A DNA stretch of 64,000 bases, taken from Pontiella agarivorans. GTDB lineage: Bacteria > Verrucomicrobiota > Kiritimatiellia > Kiritimatiellales > Pontiellaceae. A program made the translations under genes and the position numbers. Below are positions 47,875 to 57,282 of the stretch, piece by piece. Position 1 is the stretch's first letter; the number at the start of each line of letters is the position of its first letter. The stretch covers positions 1,201,435 to 1,265,434 of the forward strand of contig NZ_JARVCO010000012.1 of assembly GCF_034531395.1 (NCBI RefSeq). The letters run 5' to 3'. The notes under the pieces are model-generated. The model worked only from the letters and a program-made list of their open reading frames with translations. It was not told where the DNA came from and did no database searches.

Positions 47875-48990
47875 ATGCGGAGAACGAAACTGAAGAACAA
47901 CGTTAAAACCATATTGGTCCTGGTGGATGGCATGCACAGTGCGACGCATCTCGGTGTTGCCCGGGCGGCGCATGATTTTGGATGGTATCTTGATTGGGGG
48001 TATATCGAAGGTTCGGGCGTGCCGGATCGTTTTTGCGGCGATGGTGTTCTGTGTGCTTTGACGAACGATCCGGAAATGGAGCGGTTTGTGCGCTGCTCAG
48101 AGGTGCCGGTGGTGGATATTTCGATAAACCGGTCGGAGGTGAAGTTGCCGCGGGTCGTTGCGGATCATCCAGCCATTGGAAAAATAGCGGCGGAACATCT
48201 GTTGGAATTCGGGCATCGTAATTTTGCCTGGTTTTCGTTTGAGCGGGATGCTGTCAGCCGGGCTCGACTTGAAGGTTTTCAGAAAAAACTGAATAAGCCG
48301 GTGATTCGGCTCGATGGCGAATTTGCCCGGAACCGGGGACGAATGGCGGAAAAACTGAAGGCGCTGCCGAAGCCCTGCGCTGTGTTTGCGCGGCGGGATT
48401 CCGATGCGGCTTGGTTGCTGAGTCTGTGTAGGGAGGAGGGCTGTGATGTGCCCGGGGAAATTGCTGTGCTGGGTGTGGATAATAATCCGCTTATTTGCGA
48501 ATATCTCCAAGTTCCGCTCTCCAGTGTAAATCATGATCTGGAGCGGCTGGGCTATGAAGCCGCTCGTTTGCTGGACGAGTTGATCAATGGAAAAGAGCCG
48601 CCGAAGAGCACACGGCTGATCCGCCCGCAGGGGGTGACGGTGCGTGCAAGTACGAATAGTTTTGCGGTGCTCGATGAGCCGGTTCGTGACGCGTTAATAT
48701 ATATGAAAAATCATCTGTCCCGTTCTCTCGGAACCATGGAGGTTGCAGACTGCGTTGGCTTAACGCGCCGCATGCTGGAAATTCGCTTCAGGGCGGCAAC
48801 AGGAAAGACGGTGCATCAGAAAATGATTGAGCTGAGGCTGTCCGCCGCAGAGCAGCTGCTGAGATCATCGGCTTTGACCGTTGAAGATATTTCCGCCCAA
48901 TGTGGTTTTTGCCACGCGCAGCACCTCAGCCGCTTATTTAAATTCCGCTATGGATTGCCGCCGCTGAAATACCGGAAGTCTCTGAGCTGA
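47875..48990 (+). CDS. XylR-type transcriptional regulator, paralogue
   Basis: 371 residues from ATG 47875, chosen because it aligns with the start of the paralogue at 18246-19361, which has exactly the same length; longer in-frame extensions upstream would run through the operator repeats. The N-terminal sugar-sensor domain (TILVLVDGMHSATHLGVARAA near the start) contains LGVDNNPLICE, and the C-terminal AraC-type domain contains VADCVGLTRRMLEIRF and ISAQCGFCHAQHLSRLF. It probably senses a sugar released from the galactan and controls uxuA and/or the GH27-GH2 pair downstream. Confidence 0.9.
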   Translation: MRRTKLKNNVKTILVLVDGMHSATHLGVARAAHDFGWYLDWGYIEGSGVPDRFCGDGVLCALTNDPEMERFVRCSEVPVVDISINRSEVKLPRVVADHPAIGKIAAEHLLEFGHRNFAWFSFERDAVSRARLEGFQKKLNKPVIRLDGEFARNRGRMAEKLKALPKPCAVFARRDSDAAWLLSLCREEGCDVPGEIAVLGVDNNPLICEYLQVPLSSVNHDLERLGYEAARLLDELINGKEPPKSTRLIRPQGVTVRASTNSFAVLDEPVRDALIYMKNHLSRSLGTMEVADCVGLTRRMLEIRFRAATGKTVHQKMIELRLSAAEQLLRSSALTVEDISAQCGFCHAQHLSRLFKFRYGLPPLKYRKSLS

Positions 48991-49104
48991 CCGCTGAACC
49001 GGCTTGCGGAAAACTGTATGTTATTTACAAAATCGCCGATATTCCCGCAGGTAAAATCTCCGTAACTTTACGCAACATAGAAAAATGATTTAACGGAGTG
49101 GATT

Positions 49105-50697
49105 ATGATGCGTTTAAGTAAGTCGGTAATGGCCGTCGTTTTGACGGGGTTGGTATTGAATGGGATGGCCGGCGGAATTTATGCGCCGAATTTCGGCGAA
49201 GGGCGGTATATTCTGACGCCGCCGGTCAAAGAGCAACCGATGATTCACGGTCCGTCGGTATTCGGGGTTCGTCCGGGATCGCCCTTTCTTTACACCATTC
49301 CGGCCACGGGAAAAACGCCGTTGTCTTTCGCCGTGAAAAATCTGCCCGCAGGGCTGACGGTGGATCCGCGTTCCGGAACCATCAGCGGAAAAATCCAATC
49401 GCTGGAAAAACGAGATTACAAGGTGGTCCTTCAGGCGGAGAATGAAGCGGGGCTGGATGAGAAAGAATGGACCATCAAAGTCGCCGATGAAATCTGTCTG
49501 ACGCCGCCGTTGGGCTGGAACAGCTGGAATTGTTGGGGACATCAGGTCGATCAGGAAAAGGTGCTGGCTTCTGCTCGCGCCATGGTCGACAAGGGGCTGA
49601 AAAATTTCGGCTGGACCTATATCAATATTGATGATGCCTGGCAGGGAAAGCGCGGCGGGGAATTCAATGCCATTCAGGGCAATCCGGAAAAGTTTCCTGA
49701 AATGAAACAGATGTGTGACGAAGTGCATGCGCTGGGGCTTAAAATCGGAATCTATTCCTCTCCGTGGGTGACCACCTATGCCGGTTTTGTCGGCGGATCA
49801 AGTGAGAATGAGGACGGCTTCTGGAGCGCTGAAAAATATGCGGCGTCGAAAGAGGTAAAGAGGGCTCATCAGGTGGTGGCGAAATATAAATTTGATGAAA
49901 ATGATGCAAAACAGTGGGCGGCCTGGGGCATCGACTATCTGAAATATGACTGGAACCCGAACGATCCGGAAAGCACGCTGCGAATGGCTCATGCGTTAAG
50001 AAACAGCGGACGGGATATCGTTTATTCGCTGTCGAATACAGCACCGCTTGAACACGCGGAACTTTATGCAAAGGAAGTAAATTGCTGGCGTACAGCCGGC
50101 GACCTGAAAGACCGCTGGGACCAGGATGGGGCCCATCTGAATATTATTGACCAGTGGGAGCGCCATCGCCATTGGATTGAAGAAGGACAGCGCGGCGGTC
50201 CCGGCCATTTTCCGGATCCGGATATGCTCGTGGTGGGGCGTGTGGTTGAAGGTAATAAGGGCAAGGAGCCGCGGCCTTCGCGTCTCACTCCGGATGAGCA
50301 GTATGCCCATATTTCGTTATGGACGCTTTGGAGCGCTCCGATGCTGATCGGCTGTCCGATTGAGATGATGGATGAGTTTACGAAGAACCTGCTCTGCAAT
50401 GATGAGGTGCTGGCTATTCATCAGGATGAAAAAGCAATTCCTGCGGTGTCTGTGGTGGTGAAGGATGAGTATGAAATTCTCGTGAAAGATCTGGCGGACG
50501 GGGAAAAGGCCATCGGAATTGTGAATAAAGATGATAAGGCGCGGACCGTTTCCATCGACTGGAAAAAGGCCGGAATCCGCGGCCGCAAACAACTGCGTGA
50601 TGTCTGGCGACAGAAAGACATTGGAACCTATGCCGGAAGTTTCACGGCAAAAATTCCTTCGCATGGCGTTGTACTGGTCCGTACATCCAACCCCTAA
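49105..50697 (+). CDS. GH27 alpha-galactosidase with N-terminal Ig-like domain, secreted
   Basis: 530 residues with a signal peptide ending near GMAGG. Residues of about 45-130 form a putative Ig (He_PIG) domain (FLYTIPATGKTPLSFAVKN, then LPAGLTVDPRSGTISGKI). The GH27 barrel starts at LTPPLGWNSWNCWG; YINIDDAWQ, LKYDWN (nucleophile Asp282) and RTAGDLKDRWD (acid/base Asp333) are intact. GH27 removes alpha-1,3- or alpha-1,6-linked D-galactose, and alpha-1,3-galactose occurs in carrageenans. It is transcribed with the GH2 gene 16 bases downstream and follows the second XylR-type regulator. Confidence 0.92.
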   Translation: MMRLSKSVMAVVLTGLVLNGMAGGIYAPNFGEGRYILTPPVKEQPMIHGPSVFGVRPGSPFLYTIPATGKTPLSFAVKNLPAGLTVDPRSGTISGKIQSLEKRDYKVVLQAENEAGLDEKEWTIKVADEICLTPPLGWNSWNCWGHQVDQEKVLASARAMVDKGLKNFGWTYINIDDAWQGKRGGEFNAIQGNPEKFPEMKQMCDEVHALGLKIGIYSSPWVTTYAGFVGGSSENEDGFWSAEKYAASKEVKRAHQVVAKYKFDENDAKQWAAWGIDYLKYDWNPNDPESTLRMAHALRNSGRDIVYSLSNTAPLEHAELYAKEVNCWRTAGDLKDRWDQDGAHLNIIDQWERHRHWIEEGQRGGPGHFPDPDMLVVGRVVEGNKGKEPRPSRLTPDEQYAHISLWTLWSAPMLIGCPIEMMDEFTKNLLCNDEVLAIHQDEKAIPAVSVVVKDEYEILVKDLADGEKAIGIVNKDDKARTVSIDWKKAGIRGRKQLRDVWRQKDIGTYAGSFTAKIPSHGVVLVRTSNP

Positions 50698-50713
50698 AAT
50701 GGAGTGGAATAAG

Positions 50714-53113
50714 ATGAAGCGTTTACTGATTTTTCTGGGCATCACCTGTGTATTGAGTGTTCACGCCGAACGATTGAATTTTTCCAGCGACTGGAAATTT
50801 TCTCTCAATGATCCGGCCGGGGCGAAACGGGCTGATTTTGATGATTCAGGCTGGCGGACACTGGATGTGCCGCATGACTGGAGTGTGGAATTTGCATTCA
50901 GTCAGGAGAATCCGGGCCGGAATGCCTGGCTGCCGGGCGGTATTGCCTGGTACCGCAAAACCGTTGACGTGCCGGCGGAAGATGCGGGCAAGGTTTTTGA
51001 AATTCAGTTCGACGGGGTCTATCGTCACGCAGAAGTTTATGTGAACGGAGCGTTTGTCGGGCGGCAGTTTGACGGCTATACCAGTTTCTATTTTGATATC
51101 ACGGAATTTGTTCGTCCGGGACAGGAAAATGTGGTGGCGGTTCGGGTGGATAATCACGATGTGCCGAACTGCCGGTGGTATTCCGGATCGGGAATCTATC
51201 GCCAGGTCTGGCTGACGAAGAAAACTCCGGTGCATGTGAAGAATTGGGGCACCTATATTACGACACCGGAAATTACAGATCGCTCGGCCGAAGTTTCAGT
51301 AAAAACCGAATTGGCGAATAAGGGTCGCGCGGAAACATTCGAGCTTGAAACCGTCGTATTCGATCCGGCGGGCCGGGAAGTGGCACGGGCGGTATCTTCC
51401 GGAAAAATCACTTCGGAGTTTGAGGCGAAACAGTCTCTGACTGTCGAAAATCCGCAACGCTGGTCGGTGGATTCACCACTGCTCTATTCCACCGAAAGCC
51501 GGGTGAAGGTCGGCGGAAAGACCGTCGATGTATACCGCAGTACATTCGGCATCCGGTCTTTCCGGTTCGACGGTAAAAAGGGCTTTTTCCTGAACGGCAA
51601 AAACATGAAACTCAAAGGGGTCTGCCTTCATCACGATATGGGCACGGTCGGCGCGGCGGTGCCGCTGGAAATGTGGGAGCGGCGTCTGCGGAATCTGAAG
51701 GCGCTGGGCTGCAATGCCATCCGTACCGCGCATAATCCCATGGCACCGGAATTTATGGATCTCTGCGACCGCATGGGTTTTCTGGTGATGGATGAGTTTG
51801 TTGATAAATGGGAACATCATATCCGCCCGAATGCCGATCCGCTGAATGATCCGAAATTCGCTGAACCGAACTTCCGCAAAGAATGGAAGAAAAATTTTGA
51901 ACAGACCATTCGGCGGGACCGTAATCATCCATCGGTTATTATCTGGAGTGTGGGGAATGAAAATTATCCGGCCGGCAGTGAAAAACAGAATCAAGGGCTG
52001 AAAGAATACTGTAACTTTGTGCGAACCATCGATCCGACGCGACCCGTGGTTTCGGGCATGGAGCGCGGATTGGATAAAGATCCTTCAGAGAAGGTGGATG
52101 ATATTCTTGAATCGACGCAGTACATGGATCTCATCGGTATGAATTATGGCGAGCAGTGGGTGAAACGGATCGGACACCGCAATCCCGGCAAAGCATTTGT
52201 GAGTACGGAAAGCTATGTCTATTACAACAGCACGGAATTTAAGCGGTGGGATCTCGTGGAGCGATCCCCGTGGTTCGATGTGCTGGAAAATGAGTTTAAT
52301 GCCGGATTGTTTCTCTGGAGCGGTACGCGTTATCTCGGAGAGGTCAGTAAAAGCAAAGACTGGCCGCGAATCAATGGCGGAAGCAGTGCACTGCTGGATA
52401 TGGCGAGCTTTAAAACCGTTAACGGTTATTTCTACGAAGCGCTTTGGTCGGATAGGCCGACGGTCAGTATTGCGGTTTATGATGAGATGAAACCGATTGA
52501 ATCATTCCGGTGCTGGGGTTCGCCGGCACGCAGAATGATCTGGAATTTCAAAAACGGGGAATCGCTCAATCTGGTGACGTTCACCAACTGTGAGTTTGTT
52601 GAGCTCTATCTGAACGGTCGTAAAATCGGGAAACAGAAACTCAGTGATTTTTCCAATCGGATTATGAACTGGTACGATATTGAATTTGAGCCGGGGGAAC
52701 TCAAAGCCGTGGGAATCAACAATGGAAAACCGGTGTGTGAATTCAGTCTCCAGACCGCCGGTGAACCTGCGCGTATTAAGGCGACGGCTGATCGCGAAAC
52801 GATTCGGCCGGGAGGTGTTGTTCAGGTTGAAGTTCAATTAACCGATGAGGCCGGTGTTCCGGTGAAACATGATGACCGGTTACTTTCGTTTTCGGTCCGG
52901 GGCGGTGAAGTGTTGGGCTTGGATTTCGGAACGATGGGGGCAGAAGACCACTTTACCGAAAAGAAGCATCGCCGTACAGATGAGGGCCGGTGTTTGGCCA
53001 TCGTTAAAGGCGGCAGTGCCGAAGCGGTTCAGATTCGCATTGAATCGAAGGGACTGGCTCCCGTGGAACTGCAGATTCCGGTTGAACGGAAAGTCGTGGA
53101 AAAGTGCCGGTAA
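50714..53113 (+). CDS. GH2 beta-galactosidase-type enzyme, secreted
   Basis: 799 residues from ATG 50714 (MKRLLIFLGI) with a signal peptide ending near SVHAE; the frame is open further upstream inside the GH27 gene, but only this start yields export. [13 protein letters not shown], an immunoglobulin-like domain, TIM barrel and C-terminal domains match the BgaA-like group. Glu416 in VGNENYP is the acid/base and Glu499 in STESYVY the nucleophile. It is a homologue of the cytoplasmic GH2 at 20509. With GH27 it could clip alternating alpha and beta galactose from the ends of desulfated carrageenan-type oligosaccharides. Confidence 0.88.
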   Translation: MKRLLIFLGITCVLSVHAERLNFSSDWKFSLNDPAGAKRADFDDSGWRTLDVPHDWSVEFAFSQENPGRNAWLPGGIAWYRKTVDVPAEDAGKVFEIQFDGVYRHAEVYVNGAFVGRQFDGYTSFYFDITEFVRPGQENVVAVRVDNHDVPNCRWYSGSGIYRQVWLTKKTPVHVKNWGTYITTPEITDRSAEVSVKTELANKGRAETFELETVVFDPAGREVARAVSSGKITSEFEAKQSLTVENPQRWSVDSPLLYSTESRVKVGGKTVDVYRSTFGIRSFRFDGKKGFFLNGKNMKLKGVCLHHDMGTVGAAVPLEMWERRLRNLKALGCNAIRTAHNPMAPEFMDLCDRMGFLVMDEFVDKWEHHIRPNADPLNDPKFAEPNFRKEWKKNFEQTIRRDRNHPSVIIWSVGNENYPAGSEKQNQGLKEYCNFVRTIDPTRPVVSGMERGLDKDPSEKVDDILESTQYMDLIGMNYGEQWVKRIGHRNPGKAFVSTESYVYYNSTEFKRWDLVERSPWFDVLENEFNAGLFLWSGTRYLGEVSKSKDWPRINGGSSALLDMASFKTVNGYFYEALWSDRPTVSIAVYDEMKPIESFRCWGSPARRMIWNFKNGESLNLVTFTNCEFVELYLNGRKIGKQKLSDFSNRIMNWYDIEFEPGELKAVGINNGKPVCEFSLQTAGEPARIKATADRETIRPGGVVQVEVQLTDEAGVPVKHDDRLLSFSVRGGEVLGLDFGTMGAEDHFTEKKHRRTDEGRCLAIVKGGSAEAVQIRIESKGLAPVELQIPVERKVVEKCR

Positions 53114-53150
53114 ATACCGTGTGTGCCCAGCTGGATGATCCCGGCCTGCG

Positions 53151-54080
53151 TTAAGAGAAAATGCGGCGGCGTTTTCGTTCGTCGTCCATGGTACGCAGTT
53201 CGGGGTGTTTCCAGTTGGCCTGAAGAATTCGCTCCAGTTCGGGGAGACTTTTCCGGTATTCGGAAGGGGTCATGCGCGCAGCATTTTTAAAGGTTTCGGC
53301 GAAATACTGACTGGTGCTGTAACCGCATTCAAATCCGATATCGGTAATTGACCGGTCGGTTTCTCGCAGCAGCCGGCAGGCATGTTCAAAGCGCAGCCGA
53401 TTGAGATATTGCAAGGGGGCGTAGCCGGTCAGTCTGAGGGTTATGTTTGAGAAATAGGTACGCTTTACACCACAGCTTTCCGCCATTTCATTGAGCGTCC
53501 AGGAATGGTCGAGGGTTTTACGTAATGATTTCAGAAACTGTTCAATACGGTGCATCGTCCGGGAAGTGTTGCTGCTGATTTCAAAATCGCGGGTAATGAT
53601 TGCCGCGAGCTCCAGCAGGATGGTGCGCAGCATGGAAAATGCAATGGTGTGGTCGATCGGATTTCGATTGTCCAGACGGTGAATAATTTCCGGAAGGTTG
53701 TGCCGGGCTAATTGCGAGGCCGGCCAGGCATGGCGACGGGCATTGACCAGTGCGGTGCTCAGAAAATTCAGCTCCTCTTCCGAAAATCCGAACCGTTCAG
53801 CCATCGTGATTTTTTCCAAAGGCTGGAACCCGGCTCCGGGGAGATCGAACAGAATAAAGTAGATCCGGTTTTTCGGTTCGCGAATATGCATGCTGCCGTG
53901 CGTCTGCCAGGGCAGAGTGAAAAACAGCGTTCCCGGTTTGAGGGCTTCAGGAACGCCTTCGACCGCCCAGTCGAGACGGCCCTGTTCCACGAGCACGAGC
54001 TCCATGCCGGGATTCTTGTGCGGGTACATCATTTTATTCTCAATATGCCCGTAGCTGATGATTTCTGTTAATTCAGTCAT
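53151..54080 (-). CDS. AraC-family regulator with N-terminal cupin sensor
   Basis: 309 residues. The N-terminal 90 residues resemble the cupin-type sugar-binding arm of AraC (HKNPGMELVLVEQGRLDW, HGSMHI). The C-terminal 110 residues form the double HTH domain (MAESCGVKRTYFSNI, ITDIGFECGYSTSQYFAETF). It is divergent from the sugar-porter operon starting at 54205 and probably controls it. It shares no close similarity with the two XylR-type regulators. Confidence 0.88.
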   Translation of the reverse strand: MTELTEIISYGHIENKMMYPHKNPGMELVLVEQGRLDWAVEGVPEALKPGTLFFTLPWQTHGSMHIREPKNRIYFILFDLPGAGFQPLEKITMAERFGFSEEELNFLSTALVNARRHAWPASQLARHNLPEIIHRLDNRNPIDHTIAFSMLRTILLELAAIITRDFEISSNTSRTMHRIEQFLKSLRKTLDHSWTLNEMAESCGVKRTYFSNITLRLTGYAPLQYLNRLRFEHACRLLRETDRSITDIGFECGYSTSQYFAETFKNAARMTPSEYRKSLPELERILQANWKHPELRTMDDERKRRRIFS

Positions 54081-54162
54081 GTCGGAAAATTACCACTGGA
54101 CAGATATGGAAGCAAGACTGCTCGGATTGTGGTCCACTCCTCTCTTCATAAAGGAGAGCAGT

Positions 54163-54194
54163 TCCTGAACACCCTGGAGATGGGTGTTTCAGGA
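54163..54194 (+). promoter_or_regulatory. Stable leader hairpin before the MFS gene
   Basis: TCCTGAACACCC pairs with GGGTGTTTCAGGA (one bulged base, loop of 7) ending 2 bases before the GAAGAGG ribosome site of the transporter. A second, shorter CTCTC/GAGAG stem-loop lies just upstream (54140-54158). Together they suggest a structured leader or regulator-binding site. Confidence 0.45.
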
Positions 54195-54204
54195 CGAAGA
54201 GGAT

Positions 54205-55596
54205 ATGAAACTTAATAAACAGACGGCTTACCTTTGGTTCATCTGTATTATAGCCGGTGCTGGAGGGATTCTTTTCGGATACGACGCCATTGTGGTTTCG
54301 GGAACGAATTCGCAGGTTAAGGAACTCTTTTCCTTTTCCCCTTTTCAGCAGGGTTTTTATGTCAGCTGTGTTTTGCTCGGTTGCGGGCTTGGTTCTTTTA
54401 TCGCCGGTTTCATTGCTGATGCTATGGGAAGAAAAAGTCTCGTTGTACTGGCTTCGGTTATGATTTTCATCTCCGCTGTCTGGAGTGGACTCGCTGCTAA
54501 TGCAACACATCTGATTTTAGCCCGCATGATCGGTGGTATCGGTATCGGAGCGGCCACCATGGTTTGTCCTTTGTATATTTCAGAAGTTGCTCCAGAGGAA
54601 CATCGCGGCCGCATGGTCACTCTTTATCAATTTACGATTACCATAGGACTGCTGGCCTGTGTGCTGGTCAACTGGGGGATTTATTACTATGCAGAGATTA
54701 ATCAGAACAATGAGATGCTTCCGCGTTTCTGGAAGTGGTTTGCTGTGGATCAGAACTGGAGGATCATGTTTTCCGCCGAGGCGGTGCCGGGCATTCTGTT
54801 TCTGATCTGTACAGCAGTGCTGCCTGAGACTCCGCGCTGGCTCTCCAAAAACGGACAGAAGGAAAAAGCGTTTAAGGTCCTGACCCGAATCAACGGTGCA
54901 GAGCGTGCTGCGGAGATTGAAGCGGAAATTGAAGCGACACTGATTGATGAATCCAATATACGGCTGCGGGATCTGTTTACGCCCAGGCTTCGCAGGCCGC
55001 TGATCTATTCTGCATTAATCTGCTTTTTTGCCGAAGCCTGTGGTGCTGCAGCCATGTTTTATTTCGGGCCGGATATTCTGGAGGCTGCCGGATTCGGACT
55101 GGGCGGGGCATTGGGCGGATTCGGAACAATCGCAGTTGTTAACTTTTTCGCATCAATGGCTGCGCTTAAATTCATGGATAGCTGGGGGAGGAAGAAGCTG
55201 CTGTTTATCGGTTCTGCAGGAGCGATGATTTCTCAGGTTGTGGTCGGTACACTTTTTCTGATGGGGAATACGGGGTGGCCGATTGTGATTGCGGTGAATG
55301 CTTTCATTGCCTTCTTCTCCTGCTCACTGGGACCGGTTAAATTTGTTTTCATTTCGGAAGTTTTTCCGAACCGGATTCGCGGAAAAGCAATCTCTGTGGC
55401 GAGCCTTTCCATCTGGTTGAGCAGTGCATTGGTTGCTCAGCTGTTTCCGGTGATGCGGGCGAATATACCGACTGCTGCAATCTTTTATATATTTGCATTC
55501 ATGCTGTTAATCTACCTTCCGGTCATCCATTTCGTTCTGCCGGAGACCAAGGGAAAAAGTATCGAGGAACTGGAACGAACTTTTTTGCAGGCGTGA
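54205..55596 (+). CDS. Sugar porter (MFS, SP family) transporter
   Basis: 463 residues, twelve predicted membrane segments. SP-family motifs are present: [21 protein letters not shown] in the first loop, PETPRWL after segment six, and [12 protein letters not shown] at the end. It is similar to xylose/arabinose/galactose-proton symporters, and imports a monosaccharide across the inner membrane. ATG 54205 follows GAAGAGG. The mutarotase gene begins 4 bases after its stop, so the imported sugar is probably a deoxyhexose or similar. Confidence 0.9.
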   Translation: MKLNKQTAYLWFICIIAGAGGILFGYDAIVVSGTNSQVKELFSFSPFQQGFYVSCVLLGCGLGSFIAGFIADAMGRKSLVVLASVMIFISAVWSGLAANATHLILARMIGGIGIGAATMVCPLYISEVAPEEHRGRMVTLYQFTITIGLLACVLVNWGIYYYAEINQNNEMLPRFWKWFAVDQNWRIMFSAEAVPGILFLICTAVLPETPRWLSKNGQKEKAFKVLTRINGAERAAEIEAEIEATLIDESNIRLRDLFTPRLRRPLIYSALICFFAEACGAAAMFYFGPDILEAAGFGLGGALGGFGTIAVVNFFASMAALKFMDSWGRKKLLFIGSAGAMISQVVVGTLFLMGNTGWPIVIAVNAFIAFFSCSLGPVKFVFISEVFPNRIRGKAISVASLSIWLSSALVAQLFPVMRANIPTAAIFYIFAFMLLIYLPVIHFVLPETKGKSIEELERTFLQA

Positions 55597-55599
55597 GTT

Positions 55600-55938
55600 A
55601 TGAAACGCTATGGATCAATCACCGGGCTGAAACCGGAAAAAGCCGACTGCTACAAAAAACTGCATGCTGCATCCTGGCCTTCTGTTCAACGGATGATTTC
55701 AGAATGCCATATTCAGAACTATTCAATTTTTATGAAAGAGATCGACGGAAACCTTTATCTCTTCAGCTATTTTGAATACTCGGGGTCGGATTTTGAAGCC
55801 GATATGCAGAAAATGGCTTCTGATCCAGAGACTCAGCGCTGGTGGAAAGAGACGGATCCCTGTCAGCTGCCCTTACCCGATGCCGCGGGACGGGGTGAAA
55901 TCTGGTCTGTAGCCGAAGAAGTTTTTCATCAGGATTAA
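55600..55938 (+). CDS. L-rhamnose mutarotase family protein (RhaM-like)
   Basis: 112 residues, the usual length of the RhaM/DUF718 dimeric alpha-beta barrel. MKRYGSITGLKPEKADCYKKL, with HAASWP next, is characteristic of the N-terminus, and DPCQLPLPDAAGRGEIWS of the C-terminus. RhaM-type proteins interconvert anomers of L-rhamnose or related sugars such as L-fucose. It is in an operon with the sugar porter. The substrate here could be L-fucose or L-galactose; this is inference. Confidence 0.85.
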   Translation: MKRYGSITGLKPEKADCYKKLHAASWPSVQRMISECHIQNYSIFMKEIDGNLYLFSYFEYSGSDFEADMQKMASDPETQRWWKETDPCQLPLPDAAGRGEIWSVAEEVFHQD

Positions 55939-55951
55939 ACAAGGAATGATT

Positions 55952-57193
55952 ATGACATCACGGGAACGCGTACTTGCAGCAATCAATCATCAGTCCGCCG
56001 ATCAGCTTCCAGTAGATCTGGGGTCGAATCCGAGTTCCGGAATTTCGGCCATGGGCTACAATAAGCTCAAGAAGGCTCTGGGCATCCAGGGCGGTCATAC
56101 TCGGATTTATGATGTGGTGCAACAGCTGGCACAGCCCGAAATGGAAGTGCTGGATGCCTTGGGTTGCGATGTGCTGGATATCGGCCGAATCTTTAATACG
56201 GCGGATGAGGACTGGTATGACATTACGCTGCCGGATGGAACGCCGGCGCAGTATCCCAAATGGTTTCGCCCGCTGAAACGTTCGGATGGGGCGTGGGAAG
56301 TGGAACGCAATGGTGAAGTGATTGCCCGTATGCCGCCGGACGGTGCTTTTTTCGATCAGACCTGGTTTCCGTATGAAGAGGATTATCCGGAAAGCTATGA
56401 TCATCTTGACGACGCCATGAACATGGTTCTCTGGCAGTCAATGGCGCACAGCCCGTGGGATCATGCCGACGATCCGAAGTTCTGGACCACGTTGCGTGAA
56501 AATACCCTGCGGTTGCGGGACGAGAGCGATAAAGCCCTGATGATTGTCTGCGGATGCAATCTCTTTGAGTGGGGCACGTTTTTGAGAAAGCTCGATAATT
56601 TTCTGATGGATCTGCTGACAGAGCCCGAAGCCGTGACGGGATTGTTGGACGAACTGATGAAGCGCCATCTCCGGACGCTGGAAAAAGTGTGCGAGGCAGT
56701 GGGCGACTGCTGCGATATTCTGCGTTTCGGCGATGATCTGGGGACAACCGGTGGACTGTTTATGCCGCCGGATACCTATCGTGAACTGTTTAAACCGCAC
56801 CACACGCGACTGAATGCCTTTGTGCATGAAAACTCGCAGATGAAAACTTTTCTTCATTCCTGCGGATCGATTTACCGTATCATGCCCGATCTCATTGAAG
56901 CAGGGTATGACATCATCAATCCGGTACAGACCAATTGTTTCGAAATGGAGCCGGAGCGTCTGAAAAAAGAATTCGGCGATCAGATCAGTTTCTGGGGAGG
57001 GGGATGCGATACGGCTTCGGTTCTGAATAAGGCTACGCCGGCCGGCGTTCGGGAACATGTGCTGGAACGCTGCGAACTGTTCGGTCGGGGCGGGGGATTT
57101 ATCTTCAATACCATTCACAACATTCTTCCGGAGGTCCCGGCGGAAAACACCATTGCGGCCTTTGATGCGGTGAAGGAATTCAATCAGCGGTAG
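55952..57193 (+). CDS. Uroporphyrinogen decarboxylase (URO-D) family protein, possible methyltransferase
   Basis: 413 residues from ATG 55952, which is better spaced from AAGGA than ATG 55946. The URO-D fold is indicated by TSRERVLAAINHQSADQLPVD, a central DDLGTTGGLFMPPDTYRE and the HSCGSI metal-binding motif with a later GGGCDT. This branch includes corrinoid-dependent methyltransferases (MtaA/CmuA type) and proteins of unknown function in sugar operons. It lacks the tetrapyrrole-gene context of true HemE. Its operon with a sugar porter and mutarotase suggests a role in sugar metabolism, for example demethylation of methylated sugars, which is speculative. Confidence 0.72.
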   Translation: MTSRERVLAAINHQSADQLPVDLGSNPSSGISAMGYNKLKKALGIQGGHTRIYDVVQQLAQPEMEVLDALGCDVLDIGRIFNTADEDWYDITLPDGTPAQYPKWFRPLKRSDGAWEVERNGEVIARMPPDGAFFDQTWFPYEEDYPESYDHLDDAMNMVLWQSMAHSPWDHADDPKFWTTLRENTLRLRDESDKALMIVCGCNLFEWGTFLRKLDNFLMDLLTEPEAVTGLLDELMKRHLRTLEKVCEAVGDCCDILRFGDDLGTTGGLFMPPDTYRELFKPHHTRLNAFVHENSQMKTFLHSCGSIYRIMPDLIEAGYDIINPVQTNCFEMEPERLKKEFGDQISFWGGGCDTASVLNKATPAGVREHVLERCELFGRGGGFIFNTIHNILPEVPAENTIAAFDAVKEFNQR

Positions 57194-57282
57194 GATTCAG
57201 GCCGCGATATATCACGGAAGATCGGGGTAACATTCATCCGTGCTCTATTTCGGCTCTTATTTTAATTTAAAAGGTGAGTAAT

